A stretch of 64,000 nt of DNA, from the NCBI RefSeq assembly GCF_001025195.1, contig NZ_AP012325.1, forward strand, positions 744,001 to 808,000, given 5' to 3'. The notes beneath the pieces were generated by a model. That model saw only the letters and a program-made list of their open reading frames with translations, had not been told where the DNA came from and did no database searches. The position numbers and the translations under genes are program-made. Shown piece by piece: positions 45,448 through 53,995 of the stretch (positions are counted from its first letter, which is position 1; each line of letters opens with the position of its first letter). The stretch comes from Bifidobacterium catenulatum DSM 16992 = JCM 1194 = LMG 11043. Its GTDB lineage: Bacteria; Actinomycetota; Actinomycetes; Actinomycetales; Bifidobacteriaceae.

Positions 45448-46896
45448 ATGTCAGCTGAAGCAAACGTCGGCGTAGTCGGTCTTGCCGCAATGGGCGGTAG
45501 CCTCGCACGTAACCTCGCACACCACGGCAACAAAGTGGCCGTGTTCAACCGTTCCTACGGTCGTACCGAAAAGCTCATGAACGAGCACGGCAGCGAAGGC
45601 GAATTCTTCCCGGCGAAAACCCTCGAAGAGTTCGTGGACAGTCTCGTCAAGCCACGTACCGCCATCATCATGGTCAAGGCCGGAGAGCCGACCGACGCCA
45701 TGATCAACGCGCTCGCCGACCTGATGGAACCGGGAGACATCATTGTCGACGCAGGCAACGCCTACTTCCCAGACACCATTCGTCGTGAGAAGGAAATCAG
45801 CGCTCGCGGTTTGCATTTCGTCGGATGCGGCGTGTCCGGTGGTGAGGAAGGCGCTCTGCTTGGACCTTCCATGATGCCGGGAGGCTCCGAAGAATCCTGG
45901 AAGACGCTGAAGCCGATTTTCGAATCCATCGCAGCAAAGGCCGAAGGCGAGCCGTGCGTCACCCATATCGGACTTAACGGTGCCGGCCACTTCGTCAAGA
46001 TGGTGCACAATGGCATCGAATACTCCGATATGCAGCTCATCGCTGAAAGCTACGATCTGATGCGTCGCGGCCTTGGCATGACCCCGGCTGAGATCGGTGA
46101 CGTGTTCGAGGAATGGAACAAGACCGAACTTGACTCTTACCTGATCGAAATCACCGCCGAAGTGCTGCATCAGGTCGATAAGAAGACCGGCAAACCGCTG
46201 GTTGATTTGATTGTCGACCATGCCGGCATGAAGGGTACTGGTACGTGGACCGTGCAGACCGCACTGTCTCTGGCCGTTCCGGTCACTGGCATCGCTGAAG
46301 CCGTGTTCGCCCGCGGTCTTTCCTCCGAAGCTGATCTGCGTGAGGAAGCCCAGAAGCAGGGCTTCGCCGGCCCGAACGGCGAACTGAACCTGAACAGCGA
46401 GGAGAAGAAGGCCTTCATCGAAGACATCCGCCAGGCCCTCTATGCCTCCAAGATCGTCGCCTATGCCCAGGGCTTCAACGAGATCACCACCGCCGCCAAG
46501 GAATACGGTTGGGACATCGATCTGGCTGCCGTGGCACGCATCTGGCGTGGCGGCTGCATCATCCGCGCGAAGTTCCTCAACCGTATTTCCGAAGCGTTCG
46601 AATCCGGTGAGGCCAACGTGTCGCTGCTGTTCGCACCGTACTTCAAGAACGCCATCGAAACCGCCGAGAAGTCCTGGCGCAACGTGGTGGCACGAGCCGC
46701 GCTCAACGGCCTGCCGACCCCGGCGTTCGCTTCGTCTCTGTCGTACTTCGACGGCCTGCGTTCCAAGCGTCTGCCCGCCGCCCTGATCCAGGGCCAGCGT
46801 GACTACTTCGGCGCCCACACCTACCAGCGTGTGGATCAGCCGGGTGCGTTCCACACCCTGTGGGCCGAGCCGGGCCGCGAGGAAATCGAAGCTTGA
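45448..46896 (+). CDS. gnd: 6-phosphogluconate dehydrogenase, decarboxylating
   Basis: Oxidative pentose-phosphate enzyme forming ribulose-5-phosphate, 482 aa. N-terminal Rossmann motif GLAAMGGSLARNLA and NRS; substrate-binding GCGVSGGEEGALLGPSMMPGG in two parts; catalytic Lys in GAGHFVKMVHNGIEYSD. C terminus matches the usual YFGAHTYQR. I chose ATG 45448, five bases after GGAAGGGG, not ATG 45433. Functionally it belongs with zwf-opcA-pgl located 11 kb downstream on the other strand. Confidence 0.96.
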   Translation: MSAEANVGVVGLAAMGGSLARNLAHHGNKVAVFNRSYGRTEKLMNEHGSEGEFFPAKTLEEFVDSLVKPRTAIIMVKAGEPTDAMINALADLMEPGDIIVDAGNAYFPDTIRREKEISARGLHFVGCGVSGGEEGALLGPSMMPGGSEESWKTLKPIFESIAAKAEGEPCVTHIGLNGAGHFVKMVHNGIEYSDMQLIAESYDLMRRGLGMTPAEIGDVFEEWNKTELDSYLIEITAEVLHQVDKKTGKPLVDLIVDHAGMKGTGTWTVQTALSLAVPVTGIAEAVFARGLSSEADLREEAQKQGFAGPNGELNLNSEEKKAFIEDIRQALYASKIVAYAQGFNEITTAAKEYGWDIDLAAVARIWRGGCIIRAKFLNRISEAFESGEANVSLLFAPYFKNAIETAEKSWRNVVARAALNGLPTPAFASSLSYFDGLRSKRLPAALIQGQRDYFGAHTYQRVDQPGAFHTLWAEPGREEIEA

Positions 46897-46916
46897 TGTC
46901 CTGCATCTGATGTGAA

Positions 46917-46958
46917 GGCATGAAGGATCCCGCTATGTGCAACGGGTTCCTTCATGCC
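46917..46958 (+). terminator. Hairpin after gnd, probable terminator
   Basis: GGCATGAAGGA (46917-46927) pairs with TCCTTCATGCC (46948-46958), with further pairing of CCCG/CGGG. Strong stem, no T run. Confidence 0.55.
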
Positions 46959-47037
46959 AATTGTGGATTGAAAGAATTCATATCTGGCTTCTTTTGGACT
47001 GCAATTGGTGTGGCTCTGGAATGGACTGGCACACGAG

Positions 47038-47078
47038 TTGTACAACGATGTAAAAGACGGTATAGTACATCGATGTAA
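47038..47078 (+). promoter_or_regulatory. Promoter and two LacI-type operators for the GH43-lacI transcript
   Basis: -35 TTGTAC (47038-47043) and -10 TATAGT (47061-47066) are 17 bp apart. Operator-like GTACAACGATGTAA (47040-47053) overlaps the -35; GTACATCGATGTAA (47065-47078) starts at the -10. Both match the TTACAACGTTGTAA palindrome seen at 50492. Repression by the LacI protein encoded at 49274 is inferred. Confidence 0.75.
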
Positions 47079-47105
47079 ACCAACTATCTGTCAAGGGAGA
47101 AGCTC

Positions 47106-49217
47106 GTGCCGAATACCTATTCCCTGTTGTGTTATACGCGTGAAGCCACTGGCCGTGAAGAGGCGAACAACGAGGATATCGCCTACAGCATGCACTTGGC
47201 GCTGCGCCTTGGGGATGATGATGGCGCCAGATGGCGGCCGCTTAATGAGAATTACGGGATTTTTTTCGCTGCCGGCGTACCTATCGCCGCCGTGCCCGAA
47301 GAATCCCGCCGCGCATGTACCGCCGCGGCGCAATACGCCGCTGATCCATACGAGGCGCCGCAGCCGGCTTCTGAAGCCGTGGGCTATGGCGCGGTGATGC
47401 CCGGTGTGGATATCACGTTGAAATCATTGAAAGACCCTTTTCTGTTCCGTCTTGCGGATGGACGGTTCGGCATCGCAGCCACTCGCACCGATCGCGGCGG
47501 CGCACCGGACGGCTCCGAACGATCTGCGTTTTTAGTGGCGGTCAGCCGTGACCTGACATCGTTTGAGCAGTTGGGGCTGGTGCGGTTGCGCACGGACAGC
47601 GGAGTCAACCGCGTCTCTGTTGCGTACCAGGCGGCCTTTGATCGCTACGTCATCTCTTGGATCGGAGACAATGGGGAGTCATATGCCGCGCAGACGGGCA
47701 ATATCACGGCGGAGGCTGGTTCGGAGGATCCGCTTGACGTCGTACGGGAGGCGCAGCCGCAAGAGCTTCGATATACCGGCGATTGCGGTATCGCCAATGC
47801 CGTACCGGGCAATGTCATTCCCATCAGCGAAACGGAAGCGAAGCGTTTGACGGAACGGTTCGGGCGCATCCGCAACGTTGGCGCGTCCGTTCCGGCGCAA
47901 CATGCCGACTCGGCCTTGCGCGGGGAAGCCGCGAAGGCCTCGATACTGGCGTTGGGTGCGACTCGTGCCGAACTCGCCTACAGCGATGGTTCCCGGGGAA
48001 CGCGTGCGGTGGACTGGGATGCGGCGCAGCTTGAAGCCCTGGCCAGCGAAGCCGCCGAAGGAACATTCGAAGCCGGCCAGACCCGTACCGTTGCAGGCCG
48101 CATTCGCCAGACGGTCTATCCGGTGCCGTTTGCTGTGGAACGGGCCGATCCTTCGGTGTTCGCATGGAACTATAACGGAAAGCCGATGTTCATGTTCATC
48201 GCCACCGACGATACCGACGGCAATTGTGTGGACCCGCATGAGGGCCGCACCCACATGCCGTTGCGTGTCGCGGATTCCATCGAGGCACTGTCCGACGAGG
48301 CCGGCGGTCGCGCCCGGGAGATTGATCTGCTCAAGTGCGGCGATCTCAATTCGGAAGGCCGTCGCATGACCGGCTGCTTCTGGGCTCCGGAGCTGCATGT
48401 GATTGGCGGGAAACTGAGCATTCTGTTCATGCCCTGTTTCGACGGGCCAGATCACAATCCTGATGGCACGCCGAACGACCGCGCCGGCAAACCCGACATG
48501 TGGACCGGCAGCTGCCATATCATGCAGCTCAAGCAGCATGCCGATGGCACCGACTTCGATCCGCGCGATCCGCAGAACTGGACGGTTCCTGAGCCAATTC
48601 TCGATCCGGATGGTGGTACGCTTAACCCCGTCCAACGAATTTCGCTCGACATGACCGTTATCTCCGACTCCGGCCGCTGGTACTATGCGTGGCAGCAGGT
48701 CGGCAGCATCTGGATCGCCGGCTTCGACCCATCCTGCCCGTCGCGGCTCACCAGCAGGCCCAGGCAGATCGTCGTACCGGAATTCGCGTGGGACAACATG
48801 ATCGCCGAGGGGCCGAACGCCATCGTCCACGAGGGTAGGATCTTCTTGATCTATTCCGGTTCGCTGGTCGGCATCGACTACACGACGGGCCTTGTCGAGG
48901 CTCCAGCCGGAGCCAATGCCGATTTGACCGACCCTGCAGCATGGACGAAACTCGATTATCCGCTGCAGAAATCCGGCGTGTACAACGGCCGTTGGCAGCT
49001 TGGCACCGGTCATGGCATGTGGTCGCACGACGAGGACGGCAATCTCATCTATGTGTTCCATAACGCCGAGTATGACAACGGGTGCTACGGCGGCCGTGAC
49101 GCACAGGTGCGGCGCGTGCATTGGTCCGCGGAAGGCATGCCGATTTTGGATATGCAGTCAGATGAGGAACTTGACCCGAGTTATGCTGATATAACGATGG
49201 AAATTACCGCTCGCTGA
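47106..49217 (+). CDS. Glycoside hydrolase family 43 protein, probable arabinofuranosidase
   Basis: 703 aa, no signal peptide, so intracellular. The C-terminal half (from about residue 340) is a GH43 five-blade propeller with RADPSVFAWN (base Asp), FWAPELHVIGG, SLDMTVISDSG (modulating Asp) and MIAEGPNAIV (acid Glu). The N-terminal 200 residues repeat propeller-like features (LKDPFLFRLADGRFGIAAT) and look like a degenerate second propeller. GTG start with AAGGGAGAAG upstream. Expected to cleave arabinose- or xylose-containing oligosaccharides after import. First gene of the arabinan island; lacI follows 56 bp later, separated by a GGCGCC hairpin. Confidence 0.82.
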   Translation: MPNTYSLLCYTREATGREEANNEDIAYSMHLALRLGDDDGARWRPLNENYGIFFAAGVPIAAVPEESRRACTAAAQYAADPYEAPQPASEAVGYGAVMPGVDITLKSLKDPFLFRLADGRFGIAATRTDRGGAPDGSERSAFLVAVSRDLTSFEQLGLVRLRTDSGVNRVSVAYQAAFDRYVISWIGDNGESYAAQTGNITAEAGSEDPLDVVREAQPQELRYTGDCGIANAVPGNVIPISETEAKRLTERFGRIRNVGASVPAQHADSALRGEAAKASILALGATRAELAYSDGSRGTRAVDWDAAQLEALASEAAEGTFEAGQTRTVAGRIRQTVYPVPFAVERADPSVFAWNYNGKPMFMFIATDDTDGNCVDPHEGRTHMPLRVADSIEALSDEAGGRAREIDLLKCGDLNSEGRRMTGCFWAPELHVIGGKLSILFMPCFDGPDHNPDGTPNDRAGKPDMWTGSCHIMQLKQHADGTDFDPRDPQNWTVPEPILDPDGGTLNPVQRISLDMTVISDSGRWYYAWQQVGSIWIAGFDPSCPSRLTSRPRQIVVPEFAWDNMIAEGPNAIVHEGRIFLIYSGSLVGIDYTTGLVEAPAGANADLTDPAAWTKLDYPLQKSGVYNGRWQLGTGHGMWSHDEDGNLIYVFHNAEYDNGCYGGRDAQVRRVHWSAEGMPILDMQSDEELDPSYADITMEITAR

Positions 49218-49273
49218 CATTCGGCGCCAAAGGCGCCTGTACGAGAGGCGGGTGGTGGGGAAGGGAGAAAGGT

Positions 49274-50347
49274 ATGGTAAAGCAGACTGGCGGCAACGTC
49301 GAACATGTGGTGACTATGCGGGACGTTGCCAAGGCGGCCGGCATGTCGGTCAAAACGGTCTCGAATGTGGTCAACGATTATGAATTCGTTTCGCAAGCCA
49401 CGCGAGACAAGGTCAACAAGGCGATCGCCGAACTCGGCTATACGCTGAATATGTCGGCACGTAACCTACGAAAGGGCCAGACCGGCATCATCGGTCTGGC
49501 CATTCCCGATCTGCAGATGCCGTATTTCGCGCAGCTGTCGTCGCTGATCATTGCGGAAGCTAAGAAGGTGGGGCTGCGCGTCATTGTGGAGCCGACGCAG
49601 TATTCGCGCGAAGGCGAGCTCGAGGCGTTGCACGGCACTCAACAGACGATGCTCGATGGGCTGATCTATTCACCACTGGAGCTTGGGCAGGATGACGTCG
49701 ACCAGCTGAACGTGGACTATCCGTTGGTGCTGATCGGTGAGCGCATCTTCACCGATGCCGTCGATCACATCGCCACGGAGAACGTGGAAGGGGCCAAGCG
49801 CGCCACCCAGTATCTGCTGAAGACCGGCTGCCGGCATGTGGCGGTAGTCGGCGTGCATCCGGGGGAGAAGGTCGGTTCTGCGGCTTTGCGCTATCGGGGA
49901 TATTTGGAAGCGCTGGAAGAGTTCGGCGTGGATTTCGACGATAGATTGGTGGCGGCGTCGATTATGTGGCACCGCAGCGACGGCGTAAGGGCCATGAACG
50001 CACTGCTGGATTCCGGAGTCGATGTTGACGGCGTCGTCGCGTTGAACGATATGCTTGCCTCTGGTGTGATGCATGCGATTCAGATGCGCGGTCTGAGCAT
50101 CCCCGAAGATGTTTCCGTGGTCGGTTTTGATAATTCCGATGATTCTCAGTTTCTTTCTCCCTCGCTGACTTCGATTGCGCCTGGGCTTGAAGCGGTCGCC
50201 CGTCTGTCGGTGAAAGTGCTCAAGGAACGCATCGATGGCCGTGATCCGAACGCCGGGCGTCCAGGGGAAAAGATATTCCGTAAGGTCTCCTCGTCTTTGG
50301 TGGTGCGGCAGTCCACTAGGCAACTGGGCGACTCACTGATTTTCTGA
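49274..50347 (+). CDS. LacI-family transcriptional regulator of the arabino-oligosaccharide genes
   Basis: 357 aa repressor. N-terminal helix-turn-helix VTMRDVAKAAGMSVKTVSNV with hinge helix LNMSARNLRKG, then a periplasmic-binding-protein-like effector domain (GLAIPDLQMPYFAQL, DGLIYSPLE, VVALNDMLASGVMHAI, VSVVGFDNSD). Start ATG with GGGAG six bases upstream. It is transcribed after the GH43 gene whose promoter bears its presumed operators, so it should control its own level. The three operator-bearing promoters at 47038, 50489 and 51659 form its likely regulon. Effector is probably arabinose or an arabino-oligosaccharide, inferred. Confidence 0.92.
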   Translation: MVKQTGGNVEHVVTMRDVAKAAGMSVKTVSNVVNDYEFVSQATRDKVNKAIAELGYTLNMSARNLRKGQTGIIGLAIPDLQMPYFAQLSSLIIAEAKKVGLRVIVEPTQYSREGELEALHGTQQTMLDGLIYSPLELGQDDVDQLNVDYPLVLIGERIFTDAVDHIATENVEGAKRATQYLLKTGCRHVAVVGVHPGEKVGSAALRYRGYLEALEEFGVDFDDRLVAASIMWHRSDGVRAMNALLDSGVDVDGVVALNDMLASGVMHAIQMRGLSIPEDVSVVGFDNSDDSQFLSPSLTSIAPGLEAVARLSVKVLKERIDGRDPNAGRPGEKIFRKVSSSLVVRQSTRQLGDSLIF

Positions 50348-50399
50348 GGGGGCATTGACCGCCACGTAAAGGCGGTTTCCGGCGGAATCTCCCACTTTG

Positions 50400-50448
50400 G
50401 TATCCTCGCGCAGCGGCATGAGCCTATGATGCCGCTGCGCGAGGATAC
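50400..50448 (+). terminator. 20-bp perfect hairpin after lacI
   Basis: The arm at 50400-50419 (GTATCCTCGCGCAGCGGCAT) pairs perfectly with 50429-50448 across a 9-base loop. No T run follows. Most likely a transcript end or RNA-stability element between lacI and the next promoter. Confidence 0.65.
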
Positions 50449-50488
50449 GCAGCTCTGCCATATGAATTCTGCAGAATGACTCGCCGAG

Positions 50489-50528
50489 TTGTTACAACGT
50501 TGTAAGAATGATATATTCAACGTTGTAA
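50489..50528 (+). promoter_or_regulatory. Promoter and operators for the GH43_26-like gene
   Basis: -35 TTGTTA (50489-50494) and -10 TATATT (50512-50517), 17-bp spacing. The perfect palindrome TTACAACGTTGTAA (50492-50505) overlaps the -35; a partial copy, CAACGTTGTAA, ends at 50528, directly after the -10. This is the best operator match of the island. Confidence 0.82.
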
Positions 50529-50560
50529 ATACTGGAATATCGGATTGGAAAGGACTGAAC

Positions 50561-51577
50561 ATGGGTGTTTACCATAATCCGATCGTGCTTCAGCGCGCGG
50601 ACCCCTGGGTAATCAAGGAAAACGGCGAATACTATTTCACCGCTTCAGATCCGGAATACAATTACATCGCCATTCGCCATGCGTCAAGCATCAACGATCT
50701 GCAAAAGGCCCCCGAGACGGTGGTGTGGCGTAAGCACGAATCCGGTCCGGCGAGCATCTACATCTGGGCTCCCGAGCTGCATCGCATCAACGGCGTGTGG
50801 TACATCTACTTCGCAGGTGCCGCGACGGATTTCGAAGCGTCCGGCCTGCCGACGCACCGCATGTTCGTGCTGGAGAACGCCGACGATGACCCGACCTCCG
50901 ACAACTGGGTGGAGAAAGGCCAGATCGTCACCCCGATCGATTCCTTCGCGCTTGACGCCACCACCGAGGTAGTCGACGGCGTGCAGTACTTGGTATGGGC
51001 GCAGAAGGATCCCGCCATCGAAGGCAACTCCAACCTGTATATCGCCAGGATGGCCAATCCATGGACGCTGGGAAGCGAGCCCGTCATGCTCACCAAGCCG
51101 GAATACGACTGGGAATGCATCGACTTCCTGGTCAATGAAGGACCGGCCTTCCTGCTCCATGGGGACAAGATCTACATTACGTATTCCGCCTCCGGCACCG
51201 GCGTCCCGTATGCCGTGGGACTGTTGACCGCCGAGCGCGGCAGCGATCTGCTGGACAAGGCTTCCTGGAGCAAGAGCCCGGTGCCGGTGTTCAAGACCTG
51301 CGTCGAGAACGGTCAGTATGGCCCAGGGCACAATTCGTTCACCAAGTCCGAGGATGGCACTGAAGACCTGATGATCTACCACTGCCGTAACTATACGGAA
51401 ATCAAGGGCGACCCGCTGTTCGACCCGAACCGCCACGCACGTGTCGGCGTGGTTCGATGGACTGCGGACGGGCCCGACTTCGGCGTGCCGGAACCTGATG
51501 ATCTGTGGACTCCCATCACTACGGACGTACTGCCGGCCGATGGCGGCCCGCTTGCCGGGACACCTGCGACGCGTTGA
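50561..51577 (+). CDS. Intracellular GH43 exo-alpha-arabinofuranosidase, GH43_26-like
   Basis: 338 aa, single-domain GH43 propeller, no signal peptide. Catalytic marks: RADPWVIKENGEYYF (base Asp near residue 13), YIWAPELHRINGVWYIYFAG in two parts, SFALDATTEVVDG (modulating Asp), and FLVNEGPAFL (acid Glu). GPGHNSFTKSEDG is typical of subfamily 26 exo-1,5-arabinofuranosidases. It should remove arabinose from short alpha-1,5-arabino-oligosaccharides. ATG 50561 is preceded by AAAGGA. It has its own operator-bearing promoter and stands as a single-gene transcript before the transporter operon. Confidence 0.86.
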   Translation: MGVYHNPIVLQRADPWVIKENGEYYFTASDPEYNYIAIRHASSINDLQKAPETVVWRKHESGPASIYIWAPELHRINGVWYIYFAGAATDFEASGLPTHRMFVLENADDDPTSDNWVEKGQIVTPIDSFALDATTEVVDGVQYLVWAQKDPAIEGNSNLYIARMANPWTLGSEPVMLTKPEYDWECIDFLVNEGPAFLLHGDKIYITYSASGTGVPYAVGLLTAERGSDLLDKASWSKSPVPVFKTCVENGQYGPGHNSFTKSEDGTEDLMIYHCRNYTEIKGDPLFDPNRHARVGVVRWTADGPDFGVPEPDDLWTPITTDVLPADGGPLAGTPATR

Positions 51578-51658
51578 CCTGGCAGGCAATGCCGACGAGT
51601 GGTGCTCATAACTGAATATTGCAAGAGAAGCCGCCGATGCTGTCGGAGTGTCACAAAT

Positions 51659-51706
51659 TTGTACAACGATAGAAAAAACGGTATAATTGAAATTACAACG
51701 TTGCAA
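51659..51706 (+). promoter_or_regulatory. Promoter and operators for the sugar transporter operon
   Basis: -35 TTGTAC (51659-51664) and -10 TATAAT (51682-51687), 17-bp spacing. GTACAACGATAGAA (51661-51674) overlaps the -35, and TTACAACGTTGCAA (51693-51706) lies just downstream of the -10. Confidence 0.82.
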
Positions 51707-51807
51707 ATAGGCGGCGAGGCCTAGCGAATCCAAGGAATCGCTCTATCGGAAACGCAACGTGAGACTATCCATCGAAGGATCGTCGAGAAAAATGAAGGAA
51801 GGTAACA

Positions 51808-53079
51808 ATGTCCCCCTTAAGACGTTTCGCGGGACTGCGGCGTTTCGCAAAAGCTGCAGTTGCAGTATGCGCGTCGTTGGGTCTTGTGGTCGCGGCCGGA
51901 GGCTGCGGTGCGGCCTCTAGCGAAGACAAGACCATTTATTTCTGGAACAATCTGGTCGGCGATGATGGTCCGGCCATGCAGCGCATCGTTAAGGAATACA
52001 ATAGGCAAAGCGATTACAAAGTCGTATTCCAGCCTATGAACGGCAATGATTTGACCACGAAGATCTACTCCGTGATGCAGACCGGCAAGAACATCCCCGA
52101 CATCATCATCGGTGACCAGTTCCAAACTGCCGTGCTGCAGTCCCAAGGGCTGATCAACACCATGGATGATTGGCAGAAGGTGGCGCCTGAACTGAAGGAG
52201 AGCAGCTTCCTGCCCGCCACATGGAAGGGCGTGACCGTCAATGGCAAGGCGTACGGCATTCCACTGTATTTGTTCCAGATGGCCATCTATTACAACAAGG
52301 ACCTGGTTAAAAAGTACAATCTGCAATACATCTTGGATGACGGATACGTGACCATCGATGAGATCAAGGACCTCAAGGGCAAACTGCCCGAAGGTACGTA
52401 TGCGCTGACCTACGGCAACCTTCCATGGGCGTTCATGTCGCTGCTGTACGGTGCTGGCGGCACGCTCGAGAACGATATGGACGACCTGACCAAAGATGTG
52501 TGGCGCAAGCCGATGCAAAAACTCAAGGACGCATACGACGCCGGCGTGGTCGCCCCGATGGACGTCGACGGCGAGCAGGCGTTCGGCTCCGGCAAGGCCG
52601 TGTTCGCGCAGCTTGGCACCTGGGCGCAGGGCAATATGTCCGATACGTTGGGCGCCGACAAGATCGCTGAGGCCAATACGTTGCAATACGACGCCGACAA
52701 TCCGGTGAACTTCTTCTACCAGTGCAACTGGATGCAGCTCAAGGACCCGCATCGTTCCGCGGCGAAATCCGCGGCGGCGGCTGACTTCGTCAACTATGTG
52801 TACGAGCACTGGATGGATTGGTCGGAAGTCGGCTCCATCTCCCCGGCCTACCGCGATTTGAACAATCCGGAGTACCAGAAGCTCATCCAGGCATCCTTTA
52901 CCAACGGCAAAAAGGAACGTGACGCCATCAAGACCTCCAACTATCTGTATGGCGGCTACGCGACCGCCGGTTGGGGCACATACAACGACATCGTCTACGG
53001 CAATGTCGGTCTTGAGGAAGGTCTGAAGACCCTCGACCTCATGGCCCAAGGCCAAATCGAGATTCAGGAGGAATCGTGA
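51808..53079 (+). CDS. ABC sugar-binding lipoprotein
   Basis: 423 aa family-1 extracellular solute-binding protein. Signal peptide with basic start (RRFAGLRRFAK), hydrophobic core and probable lipid-anchored Cys33 (VAAGGC). The mature part starts with the usual KTIYFWNN and contains VFQPMNGNDLTTKIYS, IPDIIIGDQFQ and the C-terminal lobe. It captures an oligosaccharide outside the cell, by context arabino-oligosaccharide. AAGGAAGG precedes the ATG. Its stop overlaps the first permease start. No ATPase is encoded here; such importers usually share an MsmK-type ATPase encoded elsewhere. Confidence 0.92.
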   Translation: MSPLRRFAGLRRFAKAAVAVCASLGLVVAAGGCGAASSEDKTIYFWNNLVGDDGPAMQRIVKEYNRQSDYKVVFQPMNGNDLTTKIYSVMQTGKNIPDIIIGDQFQTAVLQSQGLINTMDDWQKVAPELKESSFLPATWKGVTVNGKAYGIPLYLFQMAIYYNKDLVKKYNLQYILDDGYVTIDEIKDLKGKLPEGTYALTYGNLPWAFMSLLYGAGGTLENDMDDLTKDVWRKPMQKLKDAYDAGVVAPMDVDGEQAFGSGKAVFAQLGTWAQGNMSDTLGADKIAEANTLQYDADNPVNFFYQCNWMQLKDPHRSAAKSAAAADFVNYVYEHWMDWSEVGSISPAYRDLNNPEYQKLIQASFTNGKKERDAIKTSNYLYGGYATAGWGTYNDIVYGNVGLEEGLKTLDLMAQGQIEIQEES

Positions 53080-53993
53080 TGAGCAAAACATCTACGATCG
53101 GATCCGCAGCATCATCCATGAAGCGCAAAAACTCCATCTGGCATGCTCTGCCGTACATCGCACCGCACTTCATCATCTTCGCGGTGTTCGGCATCATCCC
53201 GATTATCTTCGGCATCGGGCTGGCGTTCACCCGTTGGAACATGGTCGGCTCTCCGCAATTCGTCGGACTGCAGAACTTCGCGAAGATCTTCGATCCCAGC
53301 ACCTACTTCTACTCGATCTTCTGGCGTGACCTCTGGCATACCCTGATCTTCGTGCTGATCAGCGTGCCGCTGACCATCATCGTGCCGCTGCTGCTTGCCG
53401 TGGCGCTCGGCAAAAAGGGACTCAAGGGCGCCGGGCTGTTCCAAGCAATCTTCTACATCCCCGGTCTGATTTCCATCGCCGCCGGCGCACTGGTCTGGCG
53501 CATGGTCTTCAACTCCCAGTTCGGTCTGCTGAACACCACCTTCCACACCGACATCAACTGGCTGGGCAAGAACCCATACGCATGGATCACCATCTTCGTG
53601 CTTGTGCTGTGGGCTGGCATCGGCGGCAACCTCGTCATCTACCGTTCCGCGCTGTCCGGTGTGGACGAAAGCCTGTACGAGGCGGCAAAGGTGGATGGTG
53701 CGGGTCCTATCAGGATCTTCTTCTCCATCACTCTGCCGGAGATCAAGCTGCCGCTGTTCTACACCACCATCATGACCACCACCGGTGCGTTCAACGTGTG
53801 GGGCCAGCCGGTCATGCTGACCAACGGCGGGCCGAACTACCAGACGCAGGTGCTGCTGATGGATATTCGAAACCTCGCATTCCCCGCCGGTCCTGCAGCC
53901 GCAGGCATGGCTTCCGCAATGGCATTGCTGCTGGGCATCATCCTGATGGCCATTGCCGCAATCCAGCTCATCTTCATGAACAAGGAGGACTGA
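53079..53993 (+). CDS. ABC sugar permease (MalF type)
   Basis: 304 aa, six hydrophobic segments. The cytoplasmic EAA loop reads ESLYEAAKVDGAGPIRIFFSITLP. WYxx start region shows PYIAPHFIIFAVFGIIPIIF. ATG 53079 overlaps the lipoprotein stop; AGGAGGA lies six bases upstream. Works with the next gene as the membrane channel for arabino-oligosaccharide import (substrate by context). Confidence 0.93.
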   Translation: MSKTSTIGSAASSMKRKNSIWHALPYIAPHFIIFAVFGIIPIIFGIGLAFTRWNMVGSPQFVGLQNFAKIFDPSTYFYSIFWRDLWHTLIFVLISVPLTIIVPLLLAVALGKKGLKGAGLFQAIFYIPGLISIAAGALVWRMVFNSQFGLLNTTFHTDINWLGKNPYAWITIFVLVLWAGIGGNLVIYRSALSGVDESLYEAAKVDGAGPIRIFFSITLPEIKLPLFYTTIMTTTGAFNVWGQPVMLTNGGPNYQTQVLLMDIRNLAFPAGPAAAGMASAMALLLGIILMAIAAIQLIFMNKED

Positions 53994-53995
53994 CG

